A DNA stretch of 64,000 bases from Streptomyces sp. MJM8645 (GCF_001625365.1 NZ_LJJF01000001.1:2922501-2986500), one strand, 5' to 3'. Shown: positions 1-8,565, counted from the first letter of the stretch. Made by a program: numbers and translations. The notes: generated from the sequence alone by a model not told the origin.

Positions 1-126
1 GGCCCTGCACGTACGACGACGTACAGCGAAATACACCCGTACAGCGCCGTACGAACCTGCCGCCCCGGTGTGCCGCCCCCCGCGGCGCGCTCCGCCCGCC
101 CTCTCCCTCAGGAGGAGATCCCCCTC
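1..126. other. 5' flank of the amino-acid ABC operon
   Basis: No gene is visible here. The first 60 bases contain several CGTAC words in irregular spacing. The last bases carry a strong ribosome binding site, AGGAGGAG, about ten bases before the ATG at 127. The promoter of the operon downstream may lie here, but I cannot point to a convincing -35/-10 pair. Confidence 0.4.
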
Positions 127-1056
127 ATGACCGCCCGTACCCAGCGCACCCGGCTTCTCGCGGCCGGCGCGGTTGCCGCCTCCGTCACCCTCGTCCTGAC
201 CGGCTGCAGCAGCAGCAAGAGCGACGGCGGCAGCGGCGCGCCCAACGCCTCCGCGACCGTCAACGCGGTCAAGGCCGACGACAAGCTCGCCGCCCTCGTC
301 CCCGCCGACGTCAAGTCCTCCGGCAAGCTCCTGGTCGGCGCGGACGCCTCGTACGCGCCGGACGAGTTCAAGGACGACAGCGGCAAGGTCATCGGCATGG
401 ACGTGGACCTGGCCAACGCCATCGCGGCCAAGCTCGGGCTGAAGGCCGACGTCCAGGACTCCGGCTTCACCGCGATCATCCCCGGCATCCAGTCGAACAA
501 GTTCCAGCTCGGCATGTCGTCCTTCACGGACAACAAGGAGCGCGAGCAGGTCGTCGACATGGTGACCTACTTCAACTCCGGCAGCGCCATCGCGGTCAAG
601 AAGGGCAACCCCGACAAGGTCGACCCCAACGACCTGTGCGGCAAGAAGGTCGCCGTCCAGACCGGCACCACCCAGGCCGACGAGATCAAGGACACCCGCA
701 ACCCGGACTGCGCCAAGAACGGGAAGCCGGGCATCCAGAACGACGGCGACAAGTTCGACCTCCAGACGGACGTCACCAACGCCGTCGTCTCCGGCCGCGA
801 CCAGGCCATGATGGCCGACTCCCAGGTCGTCGACTACGCGATCAAGCAGGCTGGCGGCCAGCTGGAGAAGCTCGGCTCCACCTACGGCGTGGCCCCCTAC
901 GGCGTCGCCGTCGCCAAGGGCTCCAAGCTCACCCCCGCGATCCAGGGCGCCGTCCAGTCGCTGATCGACGACGGCACCTACAAGCAGATCCTCACCAAGT
1001 GGGGCGTCGAGTCCGGCGCCCTCGACAAGTCGACCGTCAACGGCGCCGTGAACTGA
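127..1056 (+). CDS. Polar amino-acid ABC transporter, substrate-binding lipoprotein
   Basis: This 309-residue lipoprotein should capture a polar amino acid outside the membrane and deliver it to the permease and ATPase encoded just downstream. The N-terminus is a lipoprotein signal: twin Arg/Arg-Leu residues, a hydrophobic stretch, then LTGC with the lipidated Cys at about residue 27, followed by a Ser/Gly-rich linker. The mature part has the family-3 solute-binding layout (GKLLVGADASYAPDEF, then MDVDLANAIAAKLGL). I chose the ATG at 127 because AGGAGGAG lies ten bases upstream. An earlier in-frame start at 70 would put an odd extension before the signal peptide. The substrate (Glu, Gln or another amino acid) cannot be read from the sequence. 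Confidence 0.9.
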   Translation: MTARTQRTRLLAAGAVAASVTLVLTGCSSSKSDGGSGAPNASATVNAVKADDKLAALVPADVKSSGKLLVGADASYAPDEFKDDSGKVIGMDVDLANAIAAKLGLKADVQDSGFTAIIPGIQSNKFQLGMSSFTDNKEREQVVDMVTYFNSGSAIAVKKGNPDKVDPNDLCGKKVAVQTGTTQADEIKDTRNPDCAKNGKPGIQNDGDKFDLQTDVTNAVVSGRDQAMMADSQVVDYAIKQAGGQLEKLGSTYGVAPYGVAVAKGSKLTPAIQGAVQSLIDDGTYKQILTKWGVESGALDKSTVNGAVN

Positions 1057-1093
1057 CCGTCCGCCTGCTCCATCTCTCCCCCGAGGCCACACC

Positions 1094-2068
1094 GTGAACT
1101 CTCTGGACAAGGGGAAGGCGGAGGAGGGACGGCCTGAGACCATCAAGGCCGTCCCGGTCCGCCACCCCGGACGCTGGGTGGGCGCCGTCGTCATCGCCCT
1201 GCTTGCGGCGATGCTGCTGAGCGCCCTCTTCACCAACCCCGCTTTCAAGTGGGACATCGTCGGGCAGTACCTGTTCCACGACAGCATCGTGCACGGCATG
1301 GTCGTCACACTGGAACTGACCGTCCTCTCCATGCTGATGGGCGTGATCGGCGGCATCGTCCTCGCCGTGATGCGCCTGTCCCCGAACCCCCTGCTCTCCG
1401 GCACCGCCTGGATGTACATCTGGGTCTTCCGCGGCACCCCGGTGCTGGTGCAGCTGGTGTTCTGGAACTTCCTCGGCCTGATCTGGGCCAAGCTGTCGAT
1501 CGGCGTCCCGTGGGGGCCGGAGTTCTGGTCCGCGGACACCAACGTCCTGATCCCGACCTTCGTCGCCGCCCTGCTGGGCCTCGGCCTCAACGAGGCCGCC
1601 TACATGGCGGAGATCGTCCGCGGCGGCATCCAGTCGGTGGACGAGGGCCAGACCGAGGCCGCCCACGCGCTCGGCATGAGCCGGTTCCAGACCATGCGCC
1701 GGATCGTCCTGCCCCAGGCCATGCGGGTGATCATCCCGCCGACCGGCAACGAGACCATCTCGATGCTCAAGACCACCTCGCTGGTCAGCGTGATCTCCCT
1801 GGAGGAGATCTTCCGGGCCGGTCAGGTCATCTACTCCCGGAACTACCAGAACATCCCGCTGCTGATCGTGGTCAGCCTCTGGTACCTGTTCTTCACCTCG
1901 CTGCTGACCATCGGCCAGTACTACATCGAGCGCTACTACGCCCGCGGCTCCAACCGGACCCTCCCGCCCACCCCGGTGCAGCGGCTGCGGGGCCTGTTCG
2001 CCGGGAAGCCCGCCCCGAAGACCGGCGCCGACGTCGTCCCGGGGCTTGAGGGAGGTGGTCACGTATGA
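1094..2068 (+). CDS. Polar amino-acid ABC transporter, permease
   Basis: Inner-membrane permease of 324 residues, the channel for the importer of this operon. It has a His/Met-type (HisM/GlnP) permease fold: a first membrane segment near residues 30-50, a long transmembrane region, and the EAA loop around residues 190-220 ([20 protein letters not shown]), which docks to the ATPase. The GTG start follows the binding-protein gene by 37 bases. The stop overlaps the ATPase start by four bases (ATGA), which indicates translational coupling. The N-terminal cytoplasmic extension of about 25 residues and the C-terminal tail after the last helix are common in actinobacterial members. Confidence 0.9.
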   Translation: MNSLDKGKAEEGRPETIKAVPVRHPGRWVGAVVIALLAAMLLSALFTNPAFKWDIVGQYLFHDSIVHGMVVTLELTVLSMLMGVIGGIVLAVMRLSPNPLLSGTAWMYIWVFRGTPVLVQLVFWNFLGLIWAKLSIGVPWGPEFWSADTNVLIPTFVAALLGLGLNEAAYMAEIVRGGIQSVDEGQTEAAHALGMSRFQTMRRIVLPQAMRVIIPPTGNETISMLKTTSLVSVISLEEIFRAGQVIYSRNYQNIPLLIVVSLWYLFFTSLLTIGQYYIERYYARGSNRTLPPTPVQRLRGLFAGKPAPKTGADVVPGLEGGGHV

Positions 2069-2862
2069 CCGGCCTGAGCAAGACCCCGGCCGCCGCCACC
2101 GGGCAGCCGATGGTGCGCGCCGAGAGCGTCCACAAGTCCTACGGCTCCGTGCACGTGCTCAAGGGCATCGACCTGGAGGTCAAGCAGGGCGAGGTGTTCT
2201 GCCTGATCGGCCCCTCCGGCTCCGGCAAGTCGACCTTCCTGCGGTGCATCAACCACCTGGAGAAGATCAACGGCGGACGCCTCTGGGTGGACGGCGAACT
2301 GGTCGGCTACCAGCAGAAGGGCGACAAGCTCTACGAGCTCAAGGACCGCGAGGTCGCCGTCAAGCGGCGCGACATCGGCATGGTCTTCCAGCGCTTCAAC
2401 CTGTTCCCGCACATGACGGCCGTCGAGAACGTCATGGAGGCCCCGGTCCAGGTCAAGGGCGAGAGCAAGGCCGCCGCCCGGGAGCGGGCGATGGTCCTGC
2501 TGGAGCGGGTCGGCCTCGCCGACAAGGCGAAGAACTACCCCTCCCAGCTCTCCGGCGGCCAGCAGCAGCGCGTCGCGATCGCCCGCGCGCTGGCCATGAA
2601 GCCCAAGCTGATGCTGTTCGACGAGCCCACCTCGGCGCTCGACCCCGAACTGGTCGGCGACGTCCTCGACGTCATGCGCGGCCTCGCCGAGGAGGGCATG
2701 ACCATGGTGGTCGTCACCCACGAGATGGGCTTCGCCCGCGAGGTCGGCGACGCGCTGGTGTTCATGGACGGCGGTGTGGTGGTCGAGTCCGGCAACCCCC
2801 GCGAGGTGCTCACCGACCCCCGGCACGAGCGCACCCGCGCCTTCCTCTCCAAGGTGCTGTAG
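2065..2862 (+). CDS. Polar amino-acid ABC transporter, ATP-binding protein
   Basis: Cytoplasmic ATPase of 265 residues that powers the importer. Walker A is GPSGSGKST (residues 49-57), the Q-loop lies in [12 protein letters not shown], the signature is LSGGQQQRV, Walker B is LMLFDEPTS, and the switch His is in VVVTHEMGF. The FNLFPHMT and EMGFAREV wording is typical of the GlnQ/HisP amino-acid group. It is the last gene of the operon, and a strong terminator follows. Confidence 0.93.
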   Translation: MTGLSKTPAAATGQPMVRAESVHKSYGSVHVLKGIDLEVKQGEVFCLIGPSGSGKSTFLRCINHLEKINGGRLWVDGELVGYQQKGDKLYELKDREVAVKRRDIGMVFQRFNLFPHMTAVENVMEAPVQVKGESKAAARERAMVLLERVGLADKAKNYPSQLSGGQQQRVAIARALAMKPKLMLFDEPTSALDPELVGDVLDVMRGLAEEGMTMVVVTHEMGFAREVGDALVFMDGGVVVESGNPREVLTDPRHERTRAFLSKVL

Positions 2863-2875
2863 AACCGTACCGACC

Positions 2876-2915
2876 GGCGCCCGGCAGGCTGCTCCTGCCG
2901 GGCGCCGACGTTTTC
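2876..2915 (+). terminator. Rho-independent terminator of the amino-acid ABC operon
   Basis: A 13-bp perfect stem (GGCGCCCGGCAGG at 2876-2888 with its complement at 2894-2906) closes a five-base loop and is followed by GACGTTTT. Confidence 0.8.
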
Positions 2916-2975
2916 CCCACCCAGGTAATAGGCTGGACGCAATCAGCCCGTTACCGACCTTTTGGAAGGACCTCC

Positions 2976-3566
2976 GTGGAGCTCGCCTCGTACGCCGATC
3001 TCGCCGTTCGGCTGGTGAACACCGAGGAGCCCGAACGCGGCACCGACACGCTGACGTCCGTGGACGCGGTGCGCGGCCTGTTCTCCGACTCCTCGCGGGC
3101 CGCCGCACAGGCCGACGAGTCCGACCTGCCCCGGCTGCGGGCGGTGCGGACCAGGCTGCGCGGGGTCTTCGAGGCCGCCGCCGAGGGCGACGAGATCCGG
3201 GGCGTCGACCTGCTGAACAGCCTGCTGATGGAGTACCCGGTCAGCCCGCTGGTCTCCGGGCACGACTACCTGGACGACGCCGGCCGGCCGCGCTGGCACC
3301 TGCACCTGGCCGACAACTCGCCGACCGCCACCGCGCACTTCAGCGCGGTCGCCTGCATGGGCCTGGCCGTCCACCTGACCGAGCTGGGCGCCGACCGGCT
3401 CGGCATCTGCCAGGCCGCGCCCTGCCGCAACGCCTACCTGGACACCTCGACCAACCGCTCCCGCCGCTACTGCTCGGACCGCTGCGCGACCCGCGCCAAC
3501 GTCGCCGCGTACCGGGCCCGCAAGCGCCAGGAGGCCGAGGCCGCGGCACTCGGCGCCGCCGGCTAG
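2976..3566 (+). CDS. CGNR zinc-finger (ABATE-type) transcriptional regulator, variant finger
   Basis: A 196-residue protein with the two-part layout of CGNR proteins: an N-terminal ABATE-type domain (about residues 1-130) and a C-terminal zinc finger near residues 145-185. The finger reads CQAAPCRNAYLDTS, then RRYCSDRCATRANVAAYRAR. The four Cys expected to hold zinc are present, but the family signature CGNR is CATR here. Members are presumed DNA-binding regulators, and the target is unknown. I chose the GTG at 2976, preceded by GGAAGGA. The frame is open far upstream, but that part lies inside the ATPase gene. It stands alone, ending 32 bases before the convergent sodX. Confidence 0.8.
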   Translation: MELASYADLAVRLVNTEEPERGTDTLTSVDAVRGLFSDSSRAAAQADESDLPRLRAVRTRLRGVFEAAAEGDEIRGVDLLNSLLMEYPVSPLVSGHDYLDDAGRPRWHLHLADNSPTATAHFSAVACMGLAVHLTELGADRLGICQAAPCRNAYLDTSTNRSRRYCSDRCATRANVAAYRARKRQEAEAAALGAAG

Positions 3567-3598
3567 GCCCGGCCAGGTCCCCGGCAGGGCCCAGGGGG

Positions 3599-4084
3599 TC
3601 AGAGCTGCTCCGCCCAGACGCCCAGGCGGCGGGCCAGGCCCGGCACCCGGGCCAGCCGGGTGCTCAGCAGCAGCCGCTCCAGCCGCCGCCCCGGCGCCAG
3701 CCAGGCCGGGCGCGGGCGCAGCCGCAGCAGCACCCGGCCGAGCACCAGTTCGTCCGGGACCGGGCCGTAGCTGCGGCTGTCGCTGTCCACCGGCCGGTTG
3801 TCGGACAGCAGCCACCAGCCCCTCGGACGCCGCTCGGCGGCCCGCTTCACCACCAGCAGGTCCTGCTGGAAGGGGTGCCGGAAGAGCACCACCGCGCCGG
3901 GCCGGATCGGCGCGCCGTAGCGCACCAGCAACTGGTCGCCCTCGCGCAGGGTCGGGACCATCGACGGGCCCGCCACGTCGACCAGCCCGAACGGCACCGC
4001 GCCGCCGCCCCGCCCCCGGGGTTCCGTGCCCGCTGGTTCCGTGCCCGCTGGTTCCGTGCCCGCTGGTTCCGTGCTCCGCGCCAC
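3599..4084 (-). CDS. sodX: Nickel superoxide dismutase maturation peptidase (S26 signal-peptidase family)
   Basis: A 161-residue S26-family serine peptidase. Orthologs next to sodN remove the short pro-sequence of nickel superoxide dismutase so that the new N-terminal His can bind nickel. The catalytic Ser is in GPSMVPTL (about residue 41) and the Lys general base is in LLVVKRAAE (about residue 79). The DNRPVDSDSRSYGPV segment is the conserved S26 box D/E region. No membrane anchor is evident. The N-terminus contains four AGTEP-like units encoded by a 15-bp tandem repeat, so the native start is uncertain. It is divergent from sodN, with 187 bases between. Confidence 0.88.
   Translation of the reverse strand: MARSTEPAGTEPAGTEPAGTEPRGRGGGAVPFGLVDVAGPSMVPTLREGDQLLVRYGAPIRPGAVVLFRHPFQQDLLVVKRAAERRPRGWWLLSDNRPVDSDSRSYGPVPDELVLGRVLLRLRPRPAWLAPGRRLERLLLSTRLARVPGLARRLGVWAEQL
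4017..4078 (-). repeat. 15-bp tandem repeat inside the sodX start region
   Basis: GTTCCGTGCCCGCTG repeats about four times (the last unit diverges) and encodes the GTEPA motif of the SodX N-terminus. Being a multiple of three, it changes protein length without shifting the frame. Confidence 0.8.
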
Positions 4085-4271
4085 GACTCCTCCTCCCGGA
4101 CCGCCCGGTCCCAGTCTGCCGTACGGACCGTCACCCCGTTCGATCCGTTCGATGTCCGGATTACCCCGGTTCCGGGTCCGCCTTTTGCCCTAGGCCCACC
4201 GCCCGATCGCGAAACCCCGGGGGCGGAAGGGTAATCTCGGGCGCGGGAAGACGATCTAAGGAAGGACTCCC

Positions 4272-4667
4272 ATGTTCTCTCGTCTGTTTGCACCGCGCGC
4301 CACCGCCCACGCCCACTGTGACCTGCCCTGCGGCGTGTACGACCCGGCGCAGGCCCGGATCGAGGCCGAGTCGGTCAAGGGCACCCAGGAGAAGTACCAG
4401 GCCAACGAGGACCCGGCTTTCCGCACCCGCGCCCTGATCATCAAGGAGCAGCGTGCCGAGGCCGTCAAGCACCACATCTCGGTGCTGTGGAGCGACTACT
4501 TCAAGGCCCCGCACTTCGAGAAGTACCCGCAGCTGCACCAGCTGATCAACGACACCCTGAAGGCCGCCTCGGCCGCCAAGGCGTCCACCGACCCCGCCAC
4601 CGGCCAGGCCCTGCTGGACCTGATCGCCGAGGTCGACAAGATCTTCTGGGAGACCAAGCAGGCCTGA
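4272..4667 (+). CDS. sodN: Nickel-containing superoxide dismutase
   Basis: A 131-residue precursor of the cytoplasmic nickel enzyme that dismutates superoxide to oxygen and peroxide; the active form is a hexamer. The nickel hook is HCDLPCGVYD at residues 15-24: His, two Cys and the freed N-terminus bind the metal once the first 14 residues are removed by SodX. The rest matches the known four-helix enzyme (SVKGTQEKYQANED, KHHISVLWSDYFK, DKIFWETKQA at the end). AAGGAAGGA precedes the ATG. In S. coelicolor this gene responds to nickel through Nur and a small RNA from sodF; nothing equivalent can be judged here. Confidence 0.97.
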   Translation: MFSRLFAPRATAHAHCDLPCGVYDPAQARIEAESVKGTQEKYQANEDPAFRTRALIIKEQRAEAVKHHISVLWSDYFKAPHFEKYPQLHQLINDTLKAASAAKASTDPATGQALLDLIAEVDKIFWETKQA

Positions 4668-4685
4668 GCCTGACGCGTCGCCACC

Positions 4686-4723
4686 CGACCGCCCCCGTCC
4701 GCGAGCCCGGACGGGGGCGGTCG
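4686..4723 (+). terminator. Terminator after sodN
   Basis: A 15-bp perfect stem (CGACCGCCCCCGTCC at 4686-4700, complement at 4709-4723) with an eight-base loop, followed by TGCGTTC. Confidence 0.75.
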
Positions 4724-4771
4724 TGCGTTCACGCCCCATCCGAGCCCGGTAAGGGTTGCCTAGCCTGAGTG

Positions 4772-4900
4772 GCTGTTATGCTGCCAGGGCGTCCGAGGGG
4801 GAAGTCCGGTGTGAATCCGGCGCTGACCCGCAACGGTGAGCACGGCCTTCGGGGCCGCGCCAGCCCGATCGCCCCCGGCCGCTGAACTCCCGACAACTCG
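4772..4900 (+). promoter_or_regulatory. Cobalamin riboswitch upstream of the B12 importer
   Basis: The conserved core of the B12 riboswitch is readable: GGAAGTCCGGTGTGAATCCG from 4800, then GCTGACCCGCAACGGTGAG, a variable hairpin (CACGGCCTTCGGGGCCG), and a B12-box-like end CCAGCCCGATCGCCCCCGGC near 4860-4880. The importer's first gene starts at 4985. By analogy, bound cobalamin should lower expression, probably by hiding the ribosome site. Confidence 0.9.
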
Positions 4901-4984
4901 CCGTGGACTGCGAGGGGATGGCGCCCGGGCCCGCGCCCGACCGGTGCCGCCCCCGCGCACCCGCGGCCCGAGGCAAGGCGCACC

Positions 4985-6067
4985 GTGAGCAGCACCGCAG
5001 CCGCGGGCAGTGGCGCAACGAGCCCGCCCGCCCGCCGAATACCCGCCCTCCCGCTCGCCGTCGGCCTGGCCGCCGCCCTGCTGCTCTCGCTGCTCTGCGG
5101 CGTGGCGCTGGGCGCCTCCGGGATCGGCCTGCCCCGCGTCCTGCGGCTGCTGGCCGCCGGGCTGACGGGCGGACGGCTGGAGGCGGAGGAGGCCGCCGCC
5201 TACGCGATCGTCTGGGAGATCCGGCTGCCGCGCGCCGTGCTGGCCGCCGTGGTCGGCGCCGGGCTGGCCGCCACCGGGGTCGCCGTCCAGGCCCTGGTGC
5301 GCAACGCGCTGGCCGACCCGTTCGTGCTCGGCATCTCCTCCGGCGCGGCCGTCGGCGCCAACGCGGTGCTGCTGCTCGGCGCCTTCGCCTCGCTCGGGGT
5401 GTGGGCGATCTCGGCCTCCGCGTTCGGCTCCGCGCTGGTCGCCATGGTGCTGGTCTACCTCGCGGCGCGGACGGCCTACGGGCTCACCCCGCTGCGGCTG
5501 GTGCTCACCGGCACCGCGCTCTCCTACGGCTTCTCCGCCGTCACCGCGCTGATGGTCTTCGCGGCCGCCCGCGGCGAGGCCGCCCGGGACGCCATGATGT
5601 GGCTGCTCGGCAGCCTCGGCGGCGCCACCTGGGGCTCGGTGCCGATCGCCGCCGCCACCGTGCTGGCCGGCCTGGCGTACCTGGCCTGCGCCGCCGGCCG
5701 GCTGGACGCGCTCGCCATGGGCGACGAGACGGCCGCCTCGCTGGGCGTGGACCCGGACCGGCTGCGCCGCGAGCTGTTCGTGGTGACCGCCGCCGTCACC
5801 GGCACGGTGGTGGCCGTCAGCGGGGCGATCGGCTTCGTCGGGCTGATGGTGCCGCACCTGGCCCGGATGCTGGTCGGCGCCGGGCACCGCCGGGTGCTGC
5901 TGGTCGCGCCGCTCGCCGGGGCGCTGCTGCTGGTCTGGGTGGACATCGTCTCGCGCACCCTGCTGGCGCCCGCCGAACTGCCGGTCGGGGTGGTCACCGC
6001 GGTGCTCGGGGTGCCCTGTTTCCTGCTGCTGATGCGCCGTCGCGGCTATTCCTTCGGAGGCCGCTGA
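4985..6067 (+). CDS. FecCD/BtuC-family ABC permease, probable cobalamin (or cobinoid) importer
   Basis: A 360-residue inner-membrane permease of the BtuC/FecCD family with about ten predicted helices. Landmarks are RLPRAVLAAVVGAGLAATGVAVQALVRNALADPFVLGIS near residues 75-115, the loop that contacts the ATPase (LGVDPDRLRRELFV, about 250-265), and GAIGFVGLMVPHLAR near 280. The family also imports siderophores and haem. The cobalamin riboswitch in front makes a corrinoid the best guess. The GTG start follows GGCAAGGCGC. The stop overlaps the next ATG by one base (TGATG). Confidence 0.88.
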   Translation: MSSTAAAGSGATSPPARRIPALPLAVGLAAALLLSLLCGVALGASGIGLPRVLRLLAAGLTGGRLEAEEAAAYAIVWEIRLPRAVLAAVVGAGLAATGVAVQALVRNALADPFVLGISSGAAVGANAVLLLGAFASLGVWAISASAFGSALVAMVLVYLAARTAYGLTPLRLVLTGTALSYGFSAVTALMVFAAARGEAARDAMMWLLGSLGGATWGSVPIAAATVLAGLAYLACAAGRLDALAMGDETAASLGVDPDRLRRELFVVTAAVTGTVVAVSGAIGFVGLMVPHLARMLVGAGHRRVLLVAPLAGALLLVWVDIVSRTLLAPAELPVGVVTAVLGVPCFLLLMRRRGYSFGGR

Positions 6068-6996
6068 TGGATCTCGCCCTGGACTCCGTCTCGGTCGAGC
6101 TGGCCGGTGCCCGGCTGGTCCACGACGTCGCCCTGGACGCCGCCGCCGGGCAGGTGGTCGGACTGATCGGACCGAACGGCAGCGGCAAGTCGACGCTGCT
6201 GCGCTGCGTCTACCGGGCGCTGCGGCCGGCAGCCGGGGCCGTCCTGCTGGACGGCACGGACCTGCACGCGCTGACCGCGCGCGAGGCCGCCCGGCGGGTG
6301 GCCGCGCTCCCCCAGGAGCACTCCGCCGAGTTCGACTTCACGGTGGCCGAGGTGGTCGCCATGGGCCGGCTGCCGCACCGGCGCGGCCTGGGTCCTGTCC
6401 GGCCGATCTTGCCGGGCCCGCGACGCCGGGCATCCCGCCTGACCGCACCCCCGGATCACCCAAGTACGGCCCAGTACGAGGACGATCCGGGCGCACGCTC
6501 AGCCGGGCGCCCAACGCCGCGGGCTGATCCGCCAAGATCGACCGGACAGGACCTGGGCGGCCCGGGCGCGGACGACCACGCGCGCTGCACCGAGGCGCTG
6601 CGCAAGGTCGGCGTCGAGCAGTTGGCCGGGCGGGGCTTCCTGAGCCTGTCCGGCGGCGAGAAGCAGCGGGTGCTGATCGCCCGCGCGCTGGTCCAGGAGC
6701 CCCGGCTGCTGGTGCTGGACGAGCCCACCAACCACCTGGACATCGCCCACCAGTTGGACGTGCTGGCGCTGGTCCGGGAGGCCGGGCCGACGGTGCTCAC
6801 CGCGCTGCACGACCTCAACCTGGCGGCCGGCCACTGCGACCTGCTGTACGTGCTGCAAGCCGGCCGGATCGTCGCCTCGGGGTCGCCCGCCGAGGTGCTC
6901 CGACCCGCCCTGCTGGCCGAGGTGTTCGGCGTCCGGGCCACCCCCGTCCGGCACCCGGTGACCGGCGCCGTCCAACTGCTCTTCGACCGGATCTGA
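6067..6996 (+). CDS. BtuD/FecE-like ABC ATPase, interrupted in frame by a small mobile element
   Basis: ATPase of the B12-type importer, 309 residues. Walker A GPNGSGKST is at 35-43, the Q-loop is in ALPQEHSAEF (about 79-88), then come the signature LSGGEKQRV, Walker B LLVLDEPTNHLD and the H-loop TALHDLN. Between the Q-loop and the signature lies a foreign stretch of about 54 residues (109-162), rich in Arg and Pro, encoded by a 159-bp inverted-repeat element plus its 6-bp duplication. Without it the frame would read RRGLGGPGADDHARC, the normal length. All catalytic motifs survive. The added segment sits in the helical subdomain that meets the permease, so activity is uncertain. Confidence 0.85.
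   Translation: MDLALDSVSVELAGARLVHDVALDAAAGQVVGLIGPNGSGKSTLLRCVYRALRPAAGAVLLDGTDLHALTAREAARRVAALPQEHSAEFDFTVAEVVAMGRLPHRRGLGPVRPILPGPRRRASRLTAPPDHPSTAQYEDDPGARSAGRPTPRADPPRSTGQDLGGPGADDHARCTEALRKVGVEQLAGRGFLSLSGGEKQRVLIARALVQEPRLLVLDEPTNHLDIAHQLDVLALVREAGPTVLTALHDLNLAAGHCDLLYVLQAGRIVASGSPAEVLRPALLAEVFGVRATPVRHPVTGAVQLLFDRI
6387..6557. mobile_element. 159-bp MITE-like element with 6-bp target duplication, in frame inside the btuD-like gene
   Basis: The element spans 6393-6551. Its left end is TCCTGTCCGGCCGATCTTG. The right end is the complement, TCCTGTCCGGTCGATCTTG when read inward, one mismatch in 19; pairing continues a few bases further. CCTGGG flanks both sides (6387-6392 and 6552-6557) as a direct 6-bp target duplication. 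The element has no transposase and is exactly 53 codons long with no stop in the host frame. With the duplication it adds 55 codons. It is therefore a non-autonomous element mobilised in trans. Confidence 0.88.
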
Positions 6997-7018
6997 CCCA
7001 CCCCCCGAAGGAACCCCC

Positions 7019-8014
7019 GTGCGCACCAAGGCCGTTGCCATCACCGCCCTGCTCACCCTCGGGCTCACCGCCTGCGGCGCCGAGATCGCCCCGAGCGGCG
7101 ACGCCACCGCCGCCTCCGCCCACTACCCGGTGACCGTGGAGAACTGCGGCACCAAGCTCACCTTCCCGCAGAAGCCCGTCCGGACGGTGACCAACGACGT
7201 CGGCATCACCGAGCTGATGCTCGCCCTCGGCCTGGCCGACCGGATGGCCGGCTACGTGATGCCCGACGACAAGGGCCGGGTCGACCAGGTCGCCTGGAAG
7301 GACGGCTACCAGCAGACCGCGTGGCTCTCCAAGAAGGAGATCACCAAGGAGATCGTGCTGGGCGCCAAGGCCGACCTGGTCTTCGCCGGCTGGCACTACG
7401 GCTTCGACGAGGGCCGCGGCTTCACCCCGAAGGCGCTGGGGGACCTCGGCATCCCCTCGTACGTGCTCAGCGAGTCCTGCCGCAGCGGCAAGGGCACCGA
7501 GCGCGGCGTGATGTCCCCGTTGGACGCGCTCTACACCGACCTGGCCAACCTCGGCGAGATCTTCGACGTCCGCGACCGGGCGGACAAGCTGGTCGCCGGT
7601 TTCAAGGCGCAGGTCGCCGCCGCCCCACAGCCCGAGCGCCGGCCGTCCGTGTTCCTGTACGACAGCGGGCAGGACAAGCCGTACACCGCCGGGAAGTTCG
7701 CCGCGGCCGACGAGATCATCGCCAAGGCCGGCGGGGCCAACGTGATGGGCGACCTCGCGGACACCTGGGTCACCGTCGGCTGGGAGAGCGTGGTCCAGCG
7801 CGACCCCGAGGTGATCCTGATCAACAACTACGGCGAGACCGGCGCCGACGCCAAGCGCGCCTTCCTGAAGTCCTTCCCGCCGCTGGCCGGCGTCTCGGCG
7901 GTCAGGAACGACCGGATCTTCGTCCTGGACTACGTCGACCTGGTGGAGAGCCCGCGCAACCCGGCCGCGATCACCGCGCTGGCCGACTACCTGCGCACCG
8001 TCCCGGCCCGCTGA
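7019..8014 (+). CDS. BtuF/FepB-like periplasmic-binding lipoprotein of the B12-type importer
   Basis: A 331-residue binding lipoprotein. The signal peptide ends in LTAC with the lipidated Cys at residue 19. The body has the two-lobed class III fold with a rigid helix: PVRTVTNDVGITELMLALGLADRMAGYV near residues 55-85 opens the first lobe, and VQRDPEVILINNYGETGADAKRAFL lies in the second. It is the third gene of the riboswitch-controlled operon, 22 bases after the ATPase, with GAAGGAACC before the GTG. The ligand is inferred from the riboswitch only; siderophore-binding relatives look alike. Confidence 0.87.
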   Translation: MRTKAVAITALLTLGLTACGAEIAPSGDATAASAHYPVTVENCGTKLTFPQKPVRTVTNDVGITELMLALGLADRMAGYVMPDDKGRVDQVAWKDGYQQTAWLSKKEITKEIVLGAKADLVFAGWHYGFDEGRGFTPKALGDLGIPSYVLSESCRSGKGTERGVMSPLDALYTDLANLGEIFDVRDRADKLVAGFKAQVAAAPQPERRPSVFLYDSGQDKPYTAGKFAAADEIIAKAGGANVMGDLADTWVTVGWESVVQRDPEVILINNYGETGADAKRAFLKSFPPLAGVSAVRNDRIFVLDYVDLVESPRNPAAITALADYLRTVPAR

Positions 8015-8085
8015 CCCGCCCGCCCCCGGCCCGGGCCCCGATCAGGGCCTGGGCCGCAGGCGGGGGCGCGCAGTAGGCTCGCGGC

Positions 8086-8565
8086 ATGATCCGCACCGCC
8101 GTCGTGACCGACGTTCCCGTCATCCTCGCCCTGATCCGCGAGCTCGCGGAGTACGAGAAGGCCCCGCAGGAGGCCGTGGCCACCGAGGAGCAGCTGCGCG
8201 ACGCCCTGTTCGGCGCCAACCCGGCGCTGTTCGGCCTGATCGCCGAGGACGACGCCACCGGCGAGCCGGTCGGCTTCGCGGTCTGGTTCCTCAACTTCTC
8301 GACCTGGCGCGGCACCCACGGGATCTACCTGGAGGACCTGTACGTCCGCCCGCAGTCCCGCGGCGGCGGCCACGGCAAGGCGCTGCTGCTGGAACTGGCG
8401 CGGATCGCCGTCGAGCGCGGCTACGCGCGGGTGGAGTGGTCGGTGCTCGACTGGAACACGCCCTCGATCGACTTCTACAAGTCCCTCGGCGCGGTGCCGA
8501 TGGACGGCTGGACCGTCTACCGGCTCACCGGCGAGGCGCTCGCCGCCGCCGGCGGCGGTCACTGA
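8086..8565 (+). CDS. GNAT-family N-acetyltransferase (diamine acetyltransferase-like)
   Basis: A 159-residue acetyl-CoA-dependent acetyltransferase. It begins with the usual GNAT opening (MIRTAVVTDVPVILALIREL) and has the acetyl-CoA loop RPQSRGGGHGKALL around residues 88-101. The order YEKAPQEAV, IYLEDLYVRP and VEWSVLDWNTPSIDFYKSLG resembles spermidine/diamine acetyltransferases such as SSAT and the bacterial BltD-like group, so a polyamine is the likeliest substrate. It stands alone, 71 bases after the importer operon. Confidence 0.85.
   Translation: MIRTAVVTDVPVILALIRELAEYEKAPQEAVATEEQLRDALFGANPALFGLIAEDDATGEPVGFAVWFLNFSTWRGTHGIYLEDLYVRPQSRGGGHGKALLLELARIAVERGYARVEWSVLDWNTPSIDFYKSLGAVPMDGWTVYRLTGEALAAAGGGH

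Noticed and set aside
1037..2062. Long frames antisense to most genes
   Set aside because: They are shadows of the high third-position GC bias, rich in Arg, Gly, His and Asp, without ribosome sites or motifs.
4085..4271. A nickel-responsive (Nur) operator in the sodX-sodN interval
   Set aside because: No clear inverted Fur-family box could be read; in S. coelicolor control of sodN is partly indirect.
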